From an uncultured Eubacteriales bacterium (lineage in GTDB: Bacteria; Bacillota_I; Bacilli_A; RF39; UBA660), in contig CAJJKI010000009.1 in the NCBI GenBank assembly GCA_905188025.1, positions 1-56,358 of the forward strand: a DNA stretch of 56,358 bases. Reading direction: 5' to 3'. The stretch's first letter is position 1. Every line of letters starts with the position of its first letter. The notes under the pieces were generated by a model, which was not told the DNA's origin, searched no databases, and saw only the letters and a program-made list of their open reading frames with translations. Shown here one piece after another: positions 26,197 to 35,885 of the stretch. Both the position numbers and the translations under genes were made by a program.

Positions 26197-27423
26197 ATGC
26201 TAAAAAATAAAGAAATAAGGACATTAATCTATATTGAATTAATCGTGTTAATCACTGGAGTTATCTCAGTTGTTTCTATTAATAATCATATGTTTGAAAG
26301 TTATCGTGAAGAAATCATTAATAATAACGCTTATATCATAAACAAATTAATAGAAAAATATCCAGAATTAGAAAGTGAAATAGTTAAATCCTTTATAAAT
26401 CATGATATCACCATTACTGAGTCTAGAGAAATTCTTGCTAAATATGGTCTTGATGACACGGAAAATATTGATTATTTAGGACACAATATGGATATAAAAA
26501 AAACTTATTTAAAGAAAAACATCACTACATTATCAATAATTATTATCTCTATGTTTACCATTTTTTTAATATTTGTAATAAAAATATACAAAAAAATCGG
26601 TTCTTTATCTAAGTACACTAATGAAATTCTTAATAATCGCTATAATTTAGATATTAGAGAGTACGAAGAAGGGGATATTAGTAATTTAAAAAATGATTTA
26701 TATAAAATGACTATCAAACTAAAAGAACAAAATGAACTCTCAAAAAAAGACAAACAATACCTAGAAGAAACTCTCTCAGATATATCTCATCAATTAAAAA
26801 CACCTCTAACTAGTATGTATGTTATAAATGAAATACTTTATGATAATGAAATAACTGATGACAAAAGAAAAGAACTTCTTTTAAAAAATAAAAGCCAATT
26901 AGAACGCATTGAGTGGTTAATAACTTCACTTCTAAAAATGTCAAGAATCGATTCCGGTATGGAAACCATCAAAAAAGAAAATGTTTCCATTATTGAATTA
27001 ATTAATAAAGCTATTGAACCAATCAAAATACCATTAGAATTAAAAGATATTTCCGTATCTATTAATTGTGATCCTAAAATTAAAGCTGAACTTGACCCTA
27101 ACTGGACTACTGAGTCGTTCTTAAATATCATAAAAAATGCTTGCGAACATACCCCTAAAGGAGGCAAAATTACCATAACTGCCAGTAATAATCCCCTTTA
27201 TACCGAAGTAGTAATATCAGATACTGGCACAGGTATAAAAGAAGAAGATATTAATCACATATTTGAAAGATTCTATAAAGGAAGTAATTCAAAAGACAGC
27301 ATTGGTATTGGTCTAAACATGTCAAAAAAAATCATAAATTTAGAAAACGGTGACATAACCGTGTCATCAGTTATAAATAAAGGAACAACCTTTACCATCA
27401 AATTCTATAAAAACGTAATTTAG
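26197..27423 (+). CDS. Sensor histidine kinase
   Basis: 408 residues with two membrane helices (about 10-30 and 108-130) around an outside loop of about 75 residues, a HAMP-like linker, the phosphoacceptor box DISHQLKTPLTS (His about 197), N-box NIIKNACEHTPKG, and G boxes SDTGTGIKEED and GIGLNMSK. The loop is longer than in intramembrane-sensing (BceS) kinases but too short for a typical ligand-binding fold. It pairs with the response regulator upstream. Confidence 0.95.
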   Translation: MLKNKEIRTLIYIELIVLITGVISVVSINNHMFESYREEIINNNAYIINKLIEKYPELESEIVKSFINHDITITESREILAKYGLDDTENIDYLGHNMDIKKTYLKKNITTLSIIIISMFTIFLIFVIKIYKKIGSLSKYTNEILNNRYNLDIREYEEGDISNLKNDLYKMTIKLKEQNELSKKDKQYLEETLSDISHQLKTPLTSMYVINEILYDNEITDDKRKELLLKNKSQLERIEWLITSLLKMSRIDSGMETIKKENVSIIELINKAIEPIKIPLELKDISVSINCDPKIKAELDPNWTTESFLNIIKNACEHTPKGGKITITASNNPLYTEVVISDTGTGIKEEDINHIFERFYKGSNSKDSIGIGLNMSKKIINLENGDITVSSVINKGTTFTIKFYKNVI

Positions 27424-27438
27424 AAAAATGACTAAATT

Positions 27439-27465
27439 GTCATAAAAAAGTCATGCAATAGTCAT
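27439..27465 (+). promoter_or_regulatory. Three GTCAT direct repeats at 11-bp spacing (response regulator operator)
   Basis: GTCAT occurs at 27439, 27450 and 27461, exactly 11 bp apart, giving TTGTCATAAAAAAGTCATG then CAATAGTCAT. This resembles a PhoB box (CTGTCATA repeats with 11-bp period), the usual target of OmpR-family dimers. The last copy ends 10 bp before the -10 box. Confidence 0.7.
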
Positions 27466-27475
27466 CTCTATAAAA

Positions 27476-27481
27476 TATAAT
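27476..27481 (+). promoter_or_regulatory. -10 box for the ABC transporter genes
   Basis: Perfect TATAAT, 25 bases before the ATPase start. The normal -35 position is taken up by the GTCAT repeats and lacks TTGACA, as expected of an activator-dependent promoter. Confidence 0.65.
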
Positions 27482-27505
27482 TATTATCTGAAAGGAAGAA
27501 ATTAT

Positions 27506-28186
27506 ATGGAAATATTAAGAGTTGAAAATTTAAAGAAAACATATGGTAAAGGTAATACCCTTGTAAAAGCTCTAGATGGTGTTAGCTTTACCGTAGAAAA
27601 AGGCGAGTTTGTCGCTATCGTTGGTGCTTCCGGATCAGGAAAAAGTACCTTACTTCATTTATTAGGAGGCGTAGATCGTCCTACATCAGGAAAAATAATT
27701 ATCGATGGAGAAGATATCTATAATTTAAATGAAACAAAATTGGCAATCTTTCGCCGCCGTCAAGTAGGTTTGATTTATCAATTTTATAATCTTATCCCCA
27801 TCTTAAATGTTGAAGAAAATATGACTCTTCCAATATTATTAGACGGCAAAACACCGGATAAAGAATATTTAAAAGAATTAATTGAAACCCTAGGACTAGA
27901 AAGAAGAGTAAATCACTTACCTAATGAATTATCCGGAGGACAACAGCAAAGAGTATCTATTGGTAGAGCACTTATGAATCGTCCTGCTTTGCTTTTAGCA
28001 GATGAACCAACCGGTAACCTAGACAGTAAGGCTAGCCATGATATTATTGAATTATTAAAATTATCTAATCAAAAATATAAACAAACTATTATCATGATTA
28101 CTCATGATCATTCTTTAGCACTAAATGCTTCAAGAATTATTACTATCGATGATGGTAAAATAGTAAGTGATGAGTTGGTGAAATAA
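27506..28186 (+). CDS. ABC transporter ATPase (MacB/BceA type)
   Basis: 226 residues with Walker A GASGSGKST, Q-loop YQFYNLIP, signature LSGGQQQR, Walker B ALLLADEPTGNLD and H-loop ITHD. This is the LolD/MacB/BceA subfamily that works with FtsX-type permeases, in mechanotransmission rather than conventional transport. AAAGGAAG lies ahead of the start; the stop TAATG overlaps the permease start. Confidence 0.95.
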   Translation: MEILRVENLKKTYGKGNTLVKALDGVSFTVEKGEFVAIVGASGSGKSTLLHLLGGVDRPTSGKIIIDGEDIYNLNETKLAIFRRRQVGLIYQFYNLIPILNVEENMTLPILLDGKTPDKEYLKELIETLGLERRVNHLPNELSGGQQQRVSIGRALMNRPALLLADEPTGNLDSKASHDIIELLKLSNQKYKQTIIMITHDHSLALNASRIITIDDGKIVSDELVK

Positions 28187-30762
28187 TGAATATTCTAAAT
28201 AAATTAACTCAAAAGCACCTCATCATGAATAAGAAAAGAACTATTGTTACCATTGTTGGAATAATTCTTTCTACTGCCTTAATGGTTGGAATTGGCTTAC
28301 TATTATCAACATTTCGTGAAAGCATGATCCAAGAAGTAATAATGGAGCGTGGCGATTATAATGCTAGAATTGATGATATTTCAAAAAGTAATTTAACTAT
28401 CATCGATAACAATTCTAATGTCAAGAGTTACATAACTAGAAATTACCTTGGCTATGATCGTATTCCAACTGATGAAACAATTTCTTATTTTAAACTATTT
28501 AGTGTAGATGATGCTTATATGTCTCATTTAACTTTAATAGAAGGTCGTCTACCTAAAAATAGTCAAGAAGTAGTTATCCCTAAGTATTTATACGAACAAT
28601 ATTCCGAAACACTAAAAATAGGTAATACATTAAATCTATCTATTGGAGACCGTTACTATGAAGGTAAACAAGTCCCAGATAATGCTCCATACTGTGAAGG
28701 CGAATACATTAATAATCCTAAAGAATATAAATTAACCATAGTAGGTGTTATTGAAAGAGATTATTATGAAGATAGTGAAATAGGTTGTTTCATTTACACA
28801 ACTGGTTTGACTTCAGATAAAATGGATGTCTTTATTACTTATAAAAAAGTCAATAAAACATATGAAAATACCGAAAGTATCGCTAAAAGTCTAGGCATAT
28901 TTCAAGGAGACGAATATTACGATCGTGTTGAATATAATACTTCATTATTAGCACTACATGGTACTAGTAATTATAGTAATTTCATTAACAGTATGGCTGG
29001 TATGTTAATCATCATGTTATCACTAGTAAGCATAGCATGCGTTATCGTTATCTATAATTCATTTGCTATCTCCGTTATGGAAAGAAAGAAACAATTTGGC
29101 CTATTTTCATCTATTGGTGCCACTAAAAGACAAATCAAAAGTACTGTTCTATATGAAGCTATGATTGTTAGTCTAATAGGTATTCCGTTAGGTATATTAA
29201 GTGCCTATCTAGGAATTTATGTAGTCGTATTAATAATGAACAACCTTCTAAAAGGAATGTTTAGCGTAGGTTTTCATCTATCTACATATCCATTATTTAT
29301 CATAATACCAATAATATTTATGATAATAACCATCTTTGTCAGTGCCTCAATTCCTGCTAAAAGAGCTAGCAAAATATCTCCAATTGAAGCTATTCGTTTA
29401 AATGATGATATAAAGATTAAAAGTAAAAAAGTAAAATCACCTAAAATAATAAGAAAATTATTTGGTATAGAAGGAGATATTGCTTATAAGAATATGCGTC
29501 GTAATAAAAAGAAATATCGTATCACTGTAGTATCTCTATTTATAAGCATTGTTTTATTTATTTCGTTCTCAGGATACATGGCATATTTTCTTGCTGGTGC
29601 TGACAGTTATCTAGCTATTCCTGAAGTAGACGTATTCGTTAGATACGACCCAAAAAATAGTGATCCTGAAGTAATAAAAAGCATTAAAAACAATTCGTCC
29701 GTAGAAGACTACATGGAGTATCTTGGTGTACCCGCCACTACCAATACCGATATGTTTGATGCATATACTAAAAACTTTCAAAATTTCCTAGTAGATAATG
29801 ACTATTATCAAAAACATGATGAACCTTATTACAAAGCAATTAACTTTATCGTATTAAGTAATGAAAGTTATCGTAAATATTTAAATATGATTGGCGGAAA
29901 AGAAGAATTACCAATTCTCTATAATAACTTTAACAGTATCGTTTACAATACTGGCTCAAGAAAAAGCTATAATATGAATAGATATAATAACACTAATAAA
30001 ACAATAACTATCTTCTCAGAACCAACCAATTCTCTAGAAGATGGTAGTGTTCAATATAAAGAGTTATTTAAAATAGATAAATATTACTTATCCAATAACG
30101 AATTTGTTGGACTTGGTATCTATGATGATATAATTACAGAAGTAATAATCATTAGTAGTGATATGGCGGAGGAGTATCAACTAATCGCTGATGAACCGAC
30201 CGTTCAGTATGGTTATACAAATATTCATATCAAAGCACCAAACTATAAAAATCTTGATAAAATGATTGAAGAATATGACAAAGAAGGTCGTCTAAGTTTT
30301 ATAAATTATGTAAATGTTAAAGAAGAAATGAAAATGGAAAATAACATGATTCTTGCTATCAAGATTCTAGTATACGGTTTTATAACCCTTGTTACCCTTA
30401 TTGGAGTTACTAGCGTTTTCAATACCATAAATACATCAATTGCTCTAAGAAGAAAAGAATTTGCTGTTCTAAGAAGCATTGGTCTCACTCCTAGTGGCTT
30501 TAATAAAATGCTACGTTTTGAGAGTCTCTTCTTTGGATTAAAATCATTATTTTATGCAATACCTGTTTCACTTGGTGTTATCTTCCTAATGTACCTATCA
30601 ATGCGTGGAACTGTCGATCTAGGAACTATTTTAATACCATGGAAAAGTATCTTTCTCGCAGTAATTCTTGATTTCTTAGTAATAGCCATTTCAATGAGTT
30701 ATGCTACAAAGAAAGTAAAAAAAGATAATATTTTAGATGCTATTCGTGAAGAAAACATTTAA
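28186..30762 (+). CDS. ABC transporter permease with two FtsX domains
   Basis: 858 residues. A helix near 18-38, an extracytoplasmic domain (about 40-260), three helices with the FtsX block (about 265-395, MERKKQFGLFSSIGATKRQI), then a second helix (about 450), a second outside domain (about 475-700) and another FtsX triplet (RRKEFAVLRSIGLTPSGF). This duplicated layout resembles resistance/lipoprotein-type permeases of Gram-positives. With the two-component genes upstream it probably detects or removes envelope-active peptides. Specificity is not deducible; the bacteriocin locus 20 kb away is not evidently linked. Confidence 0.9.
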   Translation: MNILNKLTQKHLIMNKKRTIVTIVGIILSTALMVGIGLLLSTFRESMIQEVIMERGDYNARIDDISKSNLTIIDNNSNVKSYITRNYLGYDRIPTDETISYFKLFSVDDAYMSHLTLIEGRLPKNSQEVVIPKYLYEQYSETLKIGNTLNLSIGDRYYEGKQVPDNAPYCEGEYINNPKEYKLTIVGVIERDYYEDSEIGCFIYTTGLTSDKMDVFITYKKVNKTYENTESIAKSLGIFQGDEYYDRVEYNTSLLALHGTSNYSNFINSMAGMLIIMLSLVSIACVIVIYNSFAISVMERKKQFGLFSSIGATKRQIKSTVLYEAMIVSLIGIPLGILSAYLGIYVVVLIMNNLLKGMFSVGFHLSTYPLFIIIPIIFMIITIFVSASIPAKRASKISPIEAIRLNDDIKIKSKKVKSPKIIRKLFGIEGDIAYKNMRRNKKKYRITVVSLFISIVLFISFSGYMAYFLAGADSYLAIPEVDVFVRYDPKNSDPEVIKSIKNNSSVEDYMEYLGVPATTNTDMFDAYTKNFQNFLVDNDYYQKHDEPYYKAINFIVLSNESYRKYLNMIGGKEELPILYNNFNSIVYNTGSRKSYNMNRYNNTNKTITIFSEPTNSLEDGSVQYKELFKIDKYYLSNNEFVGLGIYDDIITEVIIISSDMAEEYQLIADEPTVQYGYTNIHIKAPNYKNLDKMIEEYDKEGRLSFINYVNVKEEMKMENNMILAIKILVYGFITLVTLIGVTSVFNTINTSIALRRKEFAVLRSIGLTPSGFNKMLRFESLFFGLKSLFYAIPVSLGVIFLMYLSMRGTVDLGTILIPWKSIFLAVILDFLVIAISMSYATKKVKKDNILDAIREENI

Positions 30763-30850
30763 TGCAACGTAAAGTTTCCAAAAATCAACTTACAATTACT
30801 AGCAAAATAAAAATATCTATGGTAATATAGATATAGAAACAAAATAGAAT

Positions 30851-30878
30851 TTGACAATATAAAAAAATACAGTATAAT
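30851..30878 (+). promoter_or_regulatory. Promoter for the glycosyltransferase
   Basis: TTGACA (30851-30856), 16-base spacer and TATAAT (30873-30878). Confidence 0.8.
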
Positions 30879-30921
30879 TAATATTTAGAAAGAAGAGACA
30901 AAGAAGTAAGAGGTTATCAGT

Positions 30922-32136
30922 ATGATTTTAAAAATAATATATTATATTTTATTAATAATAACGAATATTTATGGATTGTATTTTATCTTTATTGCCTTGC
31001 CATCACTATACAAAAAACGCCGTAAACCTAAAAATAGCATTAAAGATCACTATTTTACCATTCTTATTCCTGCTCGTAATGAAGAGTTTGTTATTGGTAA
31101 TTTAATTAATAGTCTAAATAAACTTAATTACCCAAAAGATAAATATGAAGTGTTAGTAGTATTAAACAATTCCACTGATAACACTAAAGAGGTAGTTAAG
31201 TCACTTGGAGTAAATTATCTTGAATGTAAAAATGATATTCATAGTAAAGGCGATGCCCTAAAAGAAACCTTCGAGGTTTTATCACCACGTAATGATATCG
31301 ATGCCTACATAATTTTTGATGCTGATAATGTTGTTGATAAAGATTTCCTTATTCATATGAATAATTCAATCAACAATGGTTACCAAGTAGCCCAAGGCTT
31401 CCGTGATAGTAAAAATGCTACTGATAATTGGCTTTCTTGCTCTTATGCTATTTATTATTATATTCAAAATTACTTCTTTAATAAAGCTAGAACACTATCA
31501 AATTCATCAGCATCTATCAATGGCACTGGTTTCATGGTAAAAAAAGAAGTAATTGATAAAATTGGTTTCAATACTAAGACAATTACTGAAGACATTGAAT
31601 TTTCCGGTATTTGTGCCATTAACAATATCAAAATAGATTTCGTGGAAAAAGCAGTCACTTATGATGAACAACCAACTGATTTTAAAATATCATGGCATCA
31701 AAGAAAAAGATGGTCAAAAGGTTGCCTTGATTGCTATAAAAATTATTCACATGAATTATATAAGAACACTAAAAATAATAAAAGTTGCCTTGATTTAGCT
31801 ATGATGTATATGGCTCCAATGGTTCAAGATATTGCACTAATCATGCTAGGAATATCCGCTGTAAATAAAATACTTAGTAAAGAAGTACTATTCACTAAAG
31901 AAAGTATAATTACTAGTATCATCTTTAGTATTGCTATGTACCTAGCACAAGTAATTCTATCTACATTTGTAATATTGATAAACAAAAAACCACTCAAAAA
32001 ATATCTTAGCGGCATCCTTTTATTCCCAGTCTTTATTATAACGTGGCTACCAATAAATATTATTATCTTATTTCAAAAGAATATCAAATGGAAGCATATT
32101 CCTCACAATAAAAATATTACTATAGATGAAGTATAA
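30922..32136 (+). CDS. Membrane glycosyltransferase, family 2 (processive type)
   Basis: 404 residues with an N-terminal helix (1-25), a GT2 catalytic domain (about 45-285) and three C-terminal helices. The catalytic signatures are visible: ILIPARNEE, FDADN (DxD-like), TEDIEF (base) and QRKRWSKG (QxxRW), the set found in processive synthases such as those making poly-N-acetylglucosamine or hyaluronan. The acceptor and sugar are unknown. The polysaccharide deacetylase at 36435 could act on the same polymer; they are not in one operon. Confidence 0.88.
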   Translation: MILKIIYYILLIITNIYGLYFIFIALPSLYKKRRKPKNSIKDHYFTILIPARNEEFVIGNLINSLNKLNYPKDKYEVLVVLNNSTDNTKEVVKSLGVNYLECKNDIHSKGDALKETFEVLSPRNDIDAYIIFDADNVVDKDFLIHMNNSINNGYQVAQGFRDSKNATDNWLSCSYAIYYYIQNYFFNKARTLSNSSASINGTGFMVKKEVIDKIGFNTKTITEDIEFSGICAINNIKIDFVEKAVTYDEQPTDFKISWHQRKRWSKGCLDCYKNYSHELYKNTKNNKSCLDLAMMYMAPMVQDIALIMLGISAVNKILSKEVLFTKESIITSIIFSIAMYLAQVILSTFVILINKKPLKKYLSGILLFPVFIITWLPINIIILFQKNIKWKHIPHNKNITIDEV

Positions 32137-32138
32137 AT

Positions 32139-32166
32139 AAGTTAACTATTAAAGGTTAACTTTTTC
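32139..32166 (+). terminator. Terminator after the glycosyltransferase
   Basis: AAGTTAAC (32139-32146) and GTTAACTT (32155-32162), then a T-run. Confidence 0.85.
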
Positions 32167-32214
32167 TATTCCTATAAAAATAAGCCAAAATAACCGCCTT
32201 ATTAAAATAACAAC

Positions 32215-32243
32215 TTGTCAAAAGGCCAAATTTCAGTTATAAT
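32215..32243 (+). promoter_or_regulatory. Promoter for smc
   Basis: TTGTCA (32215-32220), 17-base spacer and TATAAT (32238-32243). Confidence 0.75.
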
Positions 32244-32269
32244 CAATATTAGTAGTAAGGGTGATAAAC

Positions 32270-35230
32270 ATGTACTTAAAAGAAATTCAAACATATGGAT
32301 TCAAATCATTTGCGGATAAAATGAACTTTGAATTTACCAATAATATAAATGGTATTGTCGGACCAAACGGATCAGGTAAAAGTAATGTTGTTGATGCTGT
32401 CCGTTGGGTTCTCGGAGAACAATCTAATAAGTCTCTTAGAGCAGCTGATAATATATCAGTAATTTTTTCTGGTAGTAAAAGTCGTCGCCCTCTAAATAGT
32501 GCCATGGTAAACATAATCTTTGATAATACCGACCGCCACCTACCAATAGACTTTGGAGAAGTATCTATAAAAAGAGTATTATATCGTACTGGTGAAAATG
32601 AATATTACCTAAATGGCGAAAAATGTCGTTTAAAAGATATAACTGAACTCCTCACTGATAGTGGTGCCGCCAAAGAAAGCTTTAATATTATTGGTCAAGG
32701 AAAAATAGATGAAATCCTTACGACCAAGCCTTATGACCGCCGTGTTATCTTCGAAGAAGCTGCCGGTGTTCTAAAATATAAAAGAAGAAAAGAAGAAGCA
32801 ATTCGTAAACTAGAAAGAACCAATAATAACATTAATCGTGTTAACGATATCATAAACGAATTAGAAACAAACCTTAAACCACTTGAAGAGCAGAGCAGTA
32901 CAGCAAAAAAATATCTTGAATGCAAAGATAAATTAACTAACTATGATATATCCCTAATGATTTATGACGTTGATACTTATTCTCGTGAATTAAATCTTTG
33001 CAAAGAAGAAATATCTGCTTTAAATGATGAAATAAGTGAATTATCAAAAAACAATGCCAACTATGACGTCACTATTTTTACTCACAAAGAAAAACTTAAT
33101 ACTATCGAAGAAAAATTAACTAATTATAACCAAAAAGTCCTAGAACTAACTAAAATTCTAGAACAAACTGACTCTGATCTAAAACTTCTAAGAGAAAGAA
33201 AAAAATATCAAGATACTGACTCTCATCTAGATCGCATAACTCCACTAAAAGAAAGCATCCTCAGCAATAAAAACACCCTTAATACACTAGAAGGAGATAT
33301 TGCCATCTATGAGAAAAAAGTTGCTACATTTCTTGAAGAGTTAAATGACCTCCAGAATAAAGTTCTATCCTTAAGAAACAAAAACAATTCTTTAACTAAT
33401 GAAATAAATAATAACACCAAAGAAATTACTAACTTAAAGTATCAAATAAATTATTTAGAAGAATCAATTAATAATGGCACAAATATTCCTAAATCAGTCA
33501 AGTCCCTTCTAAATAATCCTCTTTTTAGTGGAGTATATGGAACTATTGGTACCCTTATCAATACCAAGAATGAGTATTCATTAGCAGTATCTACCTCTAT
33601 GGGCGGAGCTACCAATTATCTAGTAGTAAGTGATCGTCACCTTGCTTCTCGTATGGTGGAATACCTTAAAGATAAAGATTTAGGCCGTGCTACCTTCTTT
33701 CCACTAGACGTTATAAGGCCTCGTTATATTGATATTGATACTTTGAATAAATTACCTTTATGTGAAGGTTATATAAATACCCTAGATAAAGTCCTAGAGT
33801 ATGATCCAAAGTATGAAAATATTATTCTTAATCAATTTGGTAACGTCCTTCTCGTAGACAATATCAGTAATGCCAACAAAATAAGTAAAATAATCAATAA
33901 CAAATATAAAATAGTTACCCTAGATGGTCAATTAGTAAATGTTGGTGGTTCAATTACTGGAGGAGCTAGTATTAAAACTAACGATCCAATCAAACAAAAA
34001 TATGAATTATCCTCATACAAAGATAAATTACAATTTTTATTAACAAAGAATAATTCCCTAGAATCATCTCTCACAACTAATGGAGTAACCCTAAAAGAAT
34101 ATGAAGATAAAATTCATGCTAAAAATATTGATAAATTAAATTACCAAGACATAATAGACACTAAGAAAAATAATCTATCTAAATTAAGCATAACTATCAG
34201 TAGCCTAGAAAAAGAATTGTCTAATCTAGAAGCAATCACTACAAACAGTGCCTCTACGGAAGAGGCTAATCTTTTAAATAAATATTATAAAATTAAAGAA
34301 GAACTTGATAATATAACTAAAGAAATATCTCTAACAAAAATAGAACGTGATAAAATAAATGATGATCTAAAAGAACTAGAAAATACCAGCCGTACAAGTA
34401 CAAGTAACATAGCCAAATTAGAGAAAAATCTCCATGATGATGAACTAAAGAGTAGTCGTCTTGAAGTAAAAATAGATACTATCTTAAATAGTTTAAATGA
34501 AGATTACAGTATCACTTATAATGAAGCTAAAGATAAGTATATCCTAGATACCGAGCCAGAAAATATTAGAAAAGAAGTATCTACCTTAAAAAACACCATC
34601 AAAGAATATGGCCTTGTAAATTTGGGAGCTATCGAAGAGTATGAACGTGTATCTACTAGATATAACTTCCTAACTAAACAAAAAGAAGATTTAAATAAAG
34701 CTGAAAATACTTTGCTAGAAATAATTAGTGATATGGATAATATCATGAAGGATAAATTTGTCACAACCTTTAATGAAATAAGAAAAGAATTTAAAGAAGT
34801 ATTTCGTGAATTATTCAAAGGAGGAAATGCTGACATTTACATGACTGATCCTGATAACGTACTAGAAACAGGTATTGAATTAGAAGCTACTCCTCCAGGA
34901 AAAAATCTAAAAAGTATTCAATCATTATCCGGTGGAGAAAAAACCTTTACAGCTATATCTTTATTATTTGCTATTCTAAACGTTAGACCAGTCCCATTCT
35001 GCTTATTTGATGAAGTAGAAGCTGCTCTTGATGATGCTAATGTTGATGCTTTTGGAGAGTACCTTAACAAGTACCGCGATAAAACCCAATTCATTATCAT
35101 CACTCACAAAAAGAAAACAATGGAATTTATCGATACCCTCTATGGTATAACTATGCAAGAGTCTGGTGTATCTAAAAAAGTATCAGTTAAATTAGCTGAT
35201 TTAAATAAAAGCAAAGAGAGTGAGACTTAA
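32270..35230 (+). CDS. smc: Chromosome segregation protein SMC (short form)
   Basis: SMC forms the ring-shaped condensin ATPase with ScpA/ScpB that compacts and segregates chromosomes. Walker A GPNGSGKSN is at about 32-40, and the C-terminal LSGGEKTFTAISLLFA and LFDEVEAALDD motifs are intact. Coiled coil runs from about 165 to 400, a hinge of about 415-560 ends with GGSITGGAS, and a return coil follows. At 986 residues it is about 200 shorter than typical SMC (about 1,180), the loss being in the arms. ATG 32270 is used in preference to GTG 32261. Contrary to many Firmicutes, rnc and ftsY are not beside it. Confidence 0.95.
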   Translation: MYLKEIQTYGFKSFADKMNFEFTNNINGIVGPNGSGKSNVVDAVRWVLGEQSNKSLRAADNISVIFSGSKSRRPLNSAMVNIIFDNTDRHLPIDFGEVSIKRVLYRTGENEYYLNGEKCRLKDITELLTDSGAAKESFNIIGQGKIDEILTTKPYDRRVIFEEAAGVLKYKRRKEEAIRKLERTNNNINRVNDIINELETNLKPLEEQSSTAKKYLECKDKLTNYDISLMIYDVDTYSRELNLCKEEISALNDEISELSKNNANYDVTIFTHKEKLNTIEEKLTNYNQKVLELTKILEQTDSDLKLLRERKKYQDTDSHLDRITPLKESILSNKNTLNTLEGDIAIYEKKVATFLEELNDLQNKVLSLRNKNNSLTNEINNNTKEITNLKYQINYLEESINNGTNIPKSVKSLLNNPLFSGVYGTIGTLINTKNEYSLAVSTSMGGATNYLVVSDRHLASRMVEYLKDKDLGRATFFPLDVIRPRYIDIDTLNKLPLCEGYINTLDKVLEYDPKYENIILNQFGNVLLVDNISNANKISKIINNKYKIVTLDGQLVNVGGSITGGASIKTNDPIKQKYELSSYKDKLQFLLTKNNSLESSLTTNGVTLKEYEDKIHAKNIDKLNYQDIIDTKKNNLSKLSITISSLEKELSNLEAITTNSASTEEANLLNKYYKIKEELDNITKEISLTKIERDKINDDLKELENTSRTSTSNIAKLEKNLHDDELKSSRLEVKIDTILNSLNEDYSITYNEAKDKYILDTEPENIRKEVSTLKNTIKEYGLVNLGAIEEYERVSTRYNFLTKQKEDLNKAENTLLEIISDMDNIMKDKFVTTFNEIRKEFKEVFRELFKGGNADIYMTDPDNVLETGIELEATPPGKNLKSIQSLSGGEKTFTAISLLFAILNVRPVPFCLFDEVEAALDDANVDAFGEYLNKYRDKTQFIIITHKKKTMEFIDTLYGITMQESGVSKKVSVKLADLNKSKESET

Positions 35231-35233
35231 ATA

Positions 35234-35752
35234 ATGACATATATTGATTTTGATGACGTAATCATGGATACATATCTAGCAGTATTCGGAGATTATCAAA
35301 AAGAAGACGCCACAGGACAGTTTATCAGTGATATAGAATATGTCAAAAATAAAGATTGGCATCAAGCACTAAAAGAAAGCACTATCATAAGCGATTCTAT
35401 AAATATTATTAAAAACCTCGATATAAATACAACTTGCATACTAACAAAAGTGCATTCTCTTACCAACGAAGGAAGTAATAAAATAAAGTTTCTTCGTGAA
35501 AATGGTGTTATGTGCCCAATAATTCTTGTACCACACGATCTTAAAAAAACAGATGTTGTTAATGCTAAAGGAAATACTCTTATTGATGATTCAATTTTCA
35601 ATTTAGACGCTTGGTCATCTTCCGGAGGAACTGCCATTTTCTTTAGTAAAAATAATAATGATACAGATGGCTGGGGTATTAAAAATACAAAATATCAAAA
35701 AGTAACAAACCTAGAACTTCTAAAAAATAAAGAATACAAAGAAAGTGTTTAA
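35234..35752 (+). CDS. HAD-like phosphatase paralogue 1
   Basis: 172 residues. The N-terminus YIDFDDVIMDT has the DxDxV nucleophile motif of HAD phosphatases, a Lys within the ILTKVHS stretch, and LIDDSIFNLDAW, with the acidic pair of motif IV. These match small 5'(3')-deoxyribonucleotidase-like HAD proteins. It starts 3 bases after the smc stop and is likely co-transcribed. It is about 40% similar by eye to the next gene. Substrate unknown. Confidence 0.75.
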   Translation: MTYIDFDDVIMDTYLAVFGDYQKEDATGQFISDIEYVKNKDWHQALKESTIISDSINIIKNLDINTTCILTKVHSLTNEGSNKIKFLRENGVMCPIILVPHDLKKTDVVNAKGNTLIDDSIFNLDAWSSSGGTAIFFSKNNNDTDGWGIKNTKYQKVTNLELLKNKEYKESV

Positions 35753-35885
35753 TATACTTTCTTTTAATAATTATAATCTCTTTGATATGGTTAACATATA
35801 ATTAAAGTAAAATAAACAAAAAACTACAAAATTCTAGATTTTTATCTTAATATTTGCTAAAATAAAACATAAGGGAGTGATGGTA

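Noticed and set aside
34516..34836. 106-residue frame antisense to smc
   Set aside because: Shadow of a certain gene; Ser/Leu-rich composition is typical of antisense frames in AT-rich DNA.
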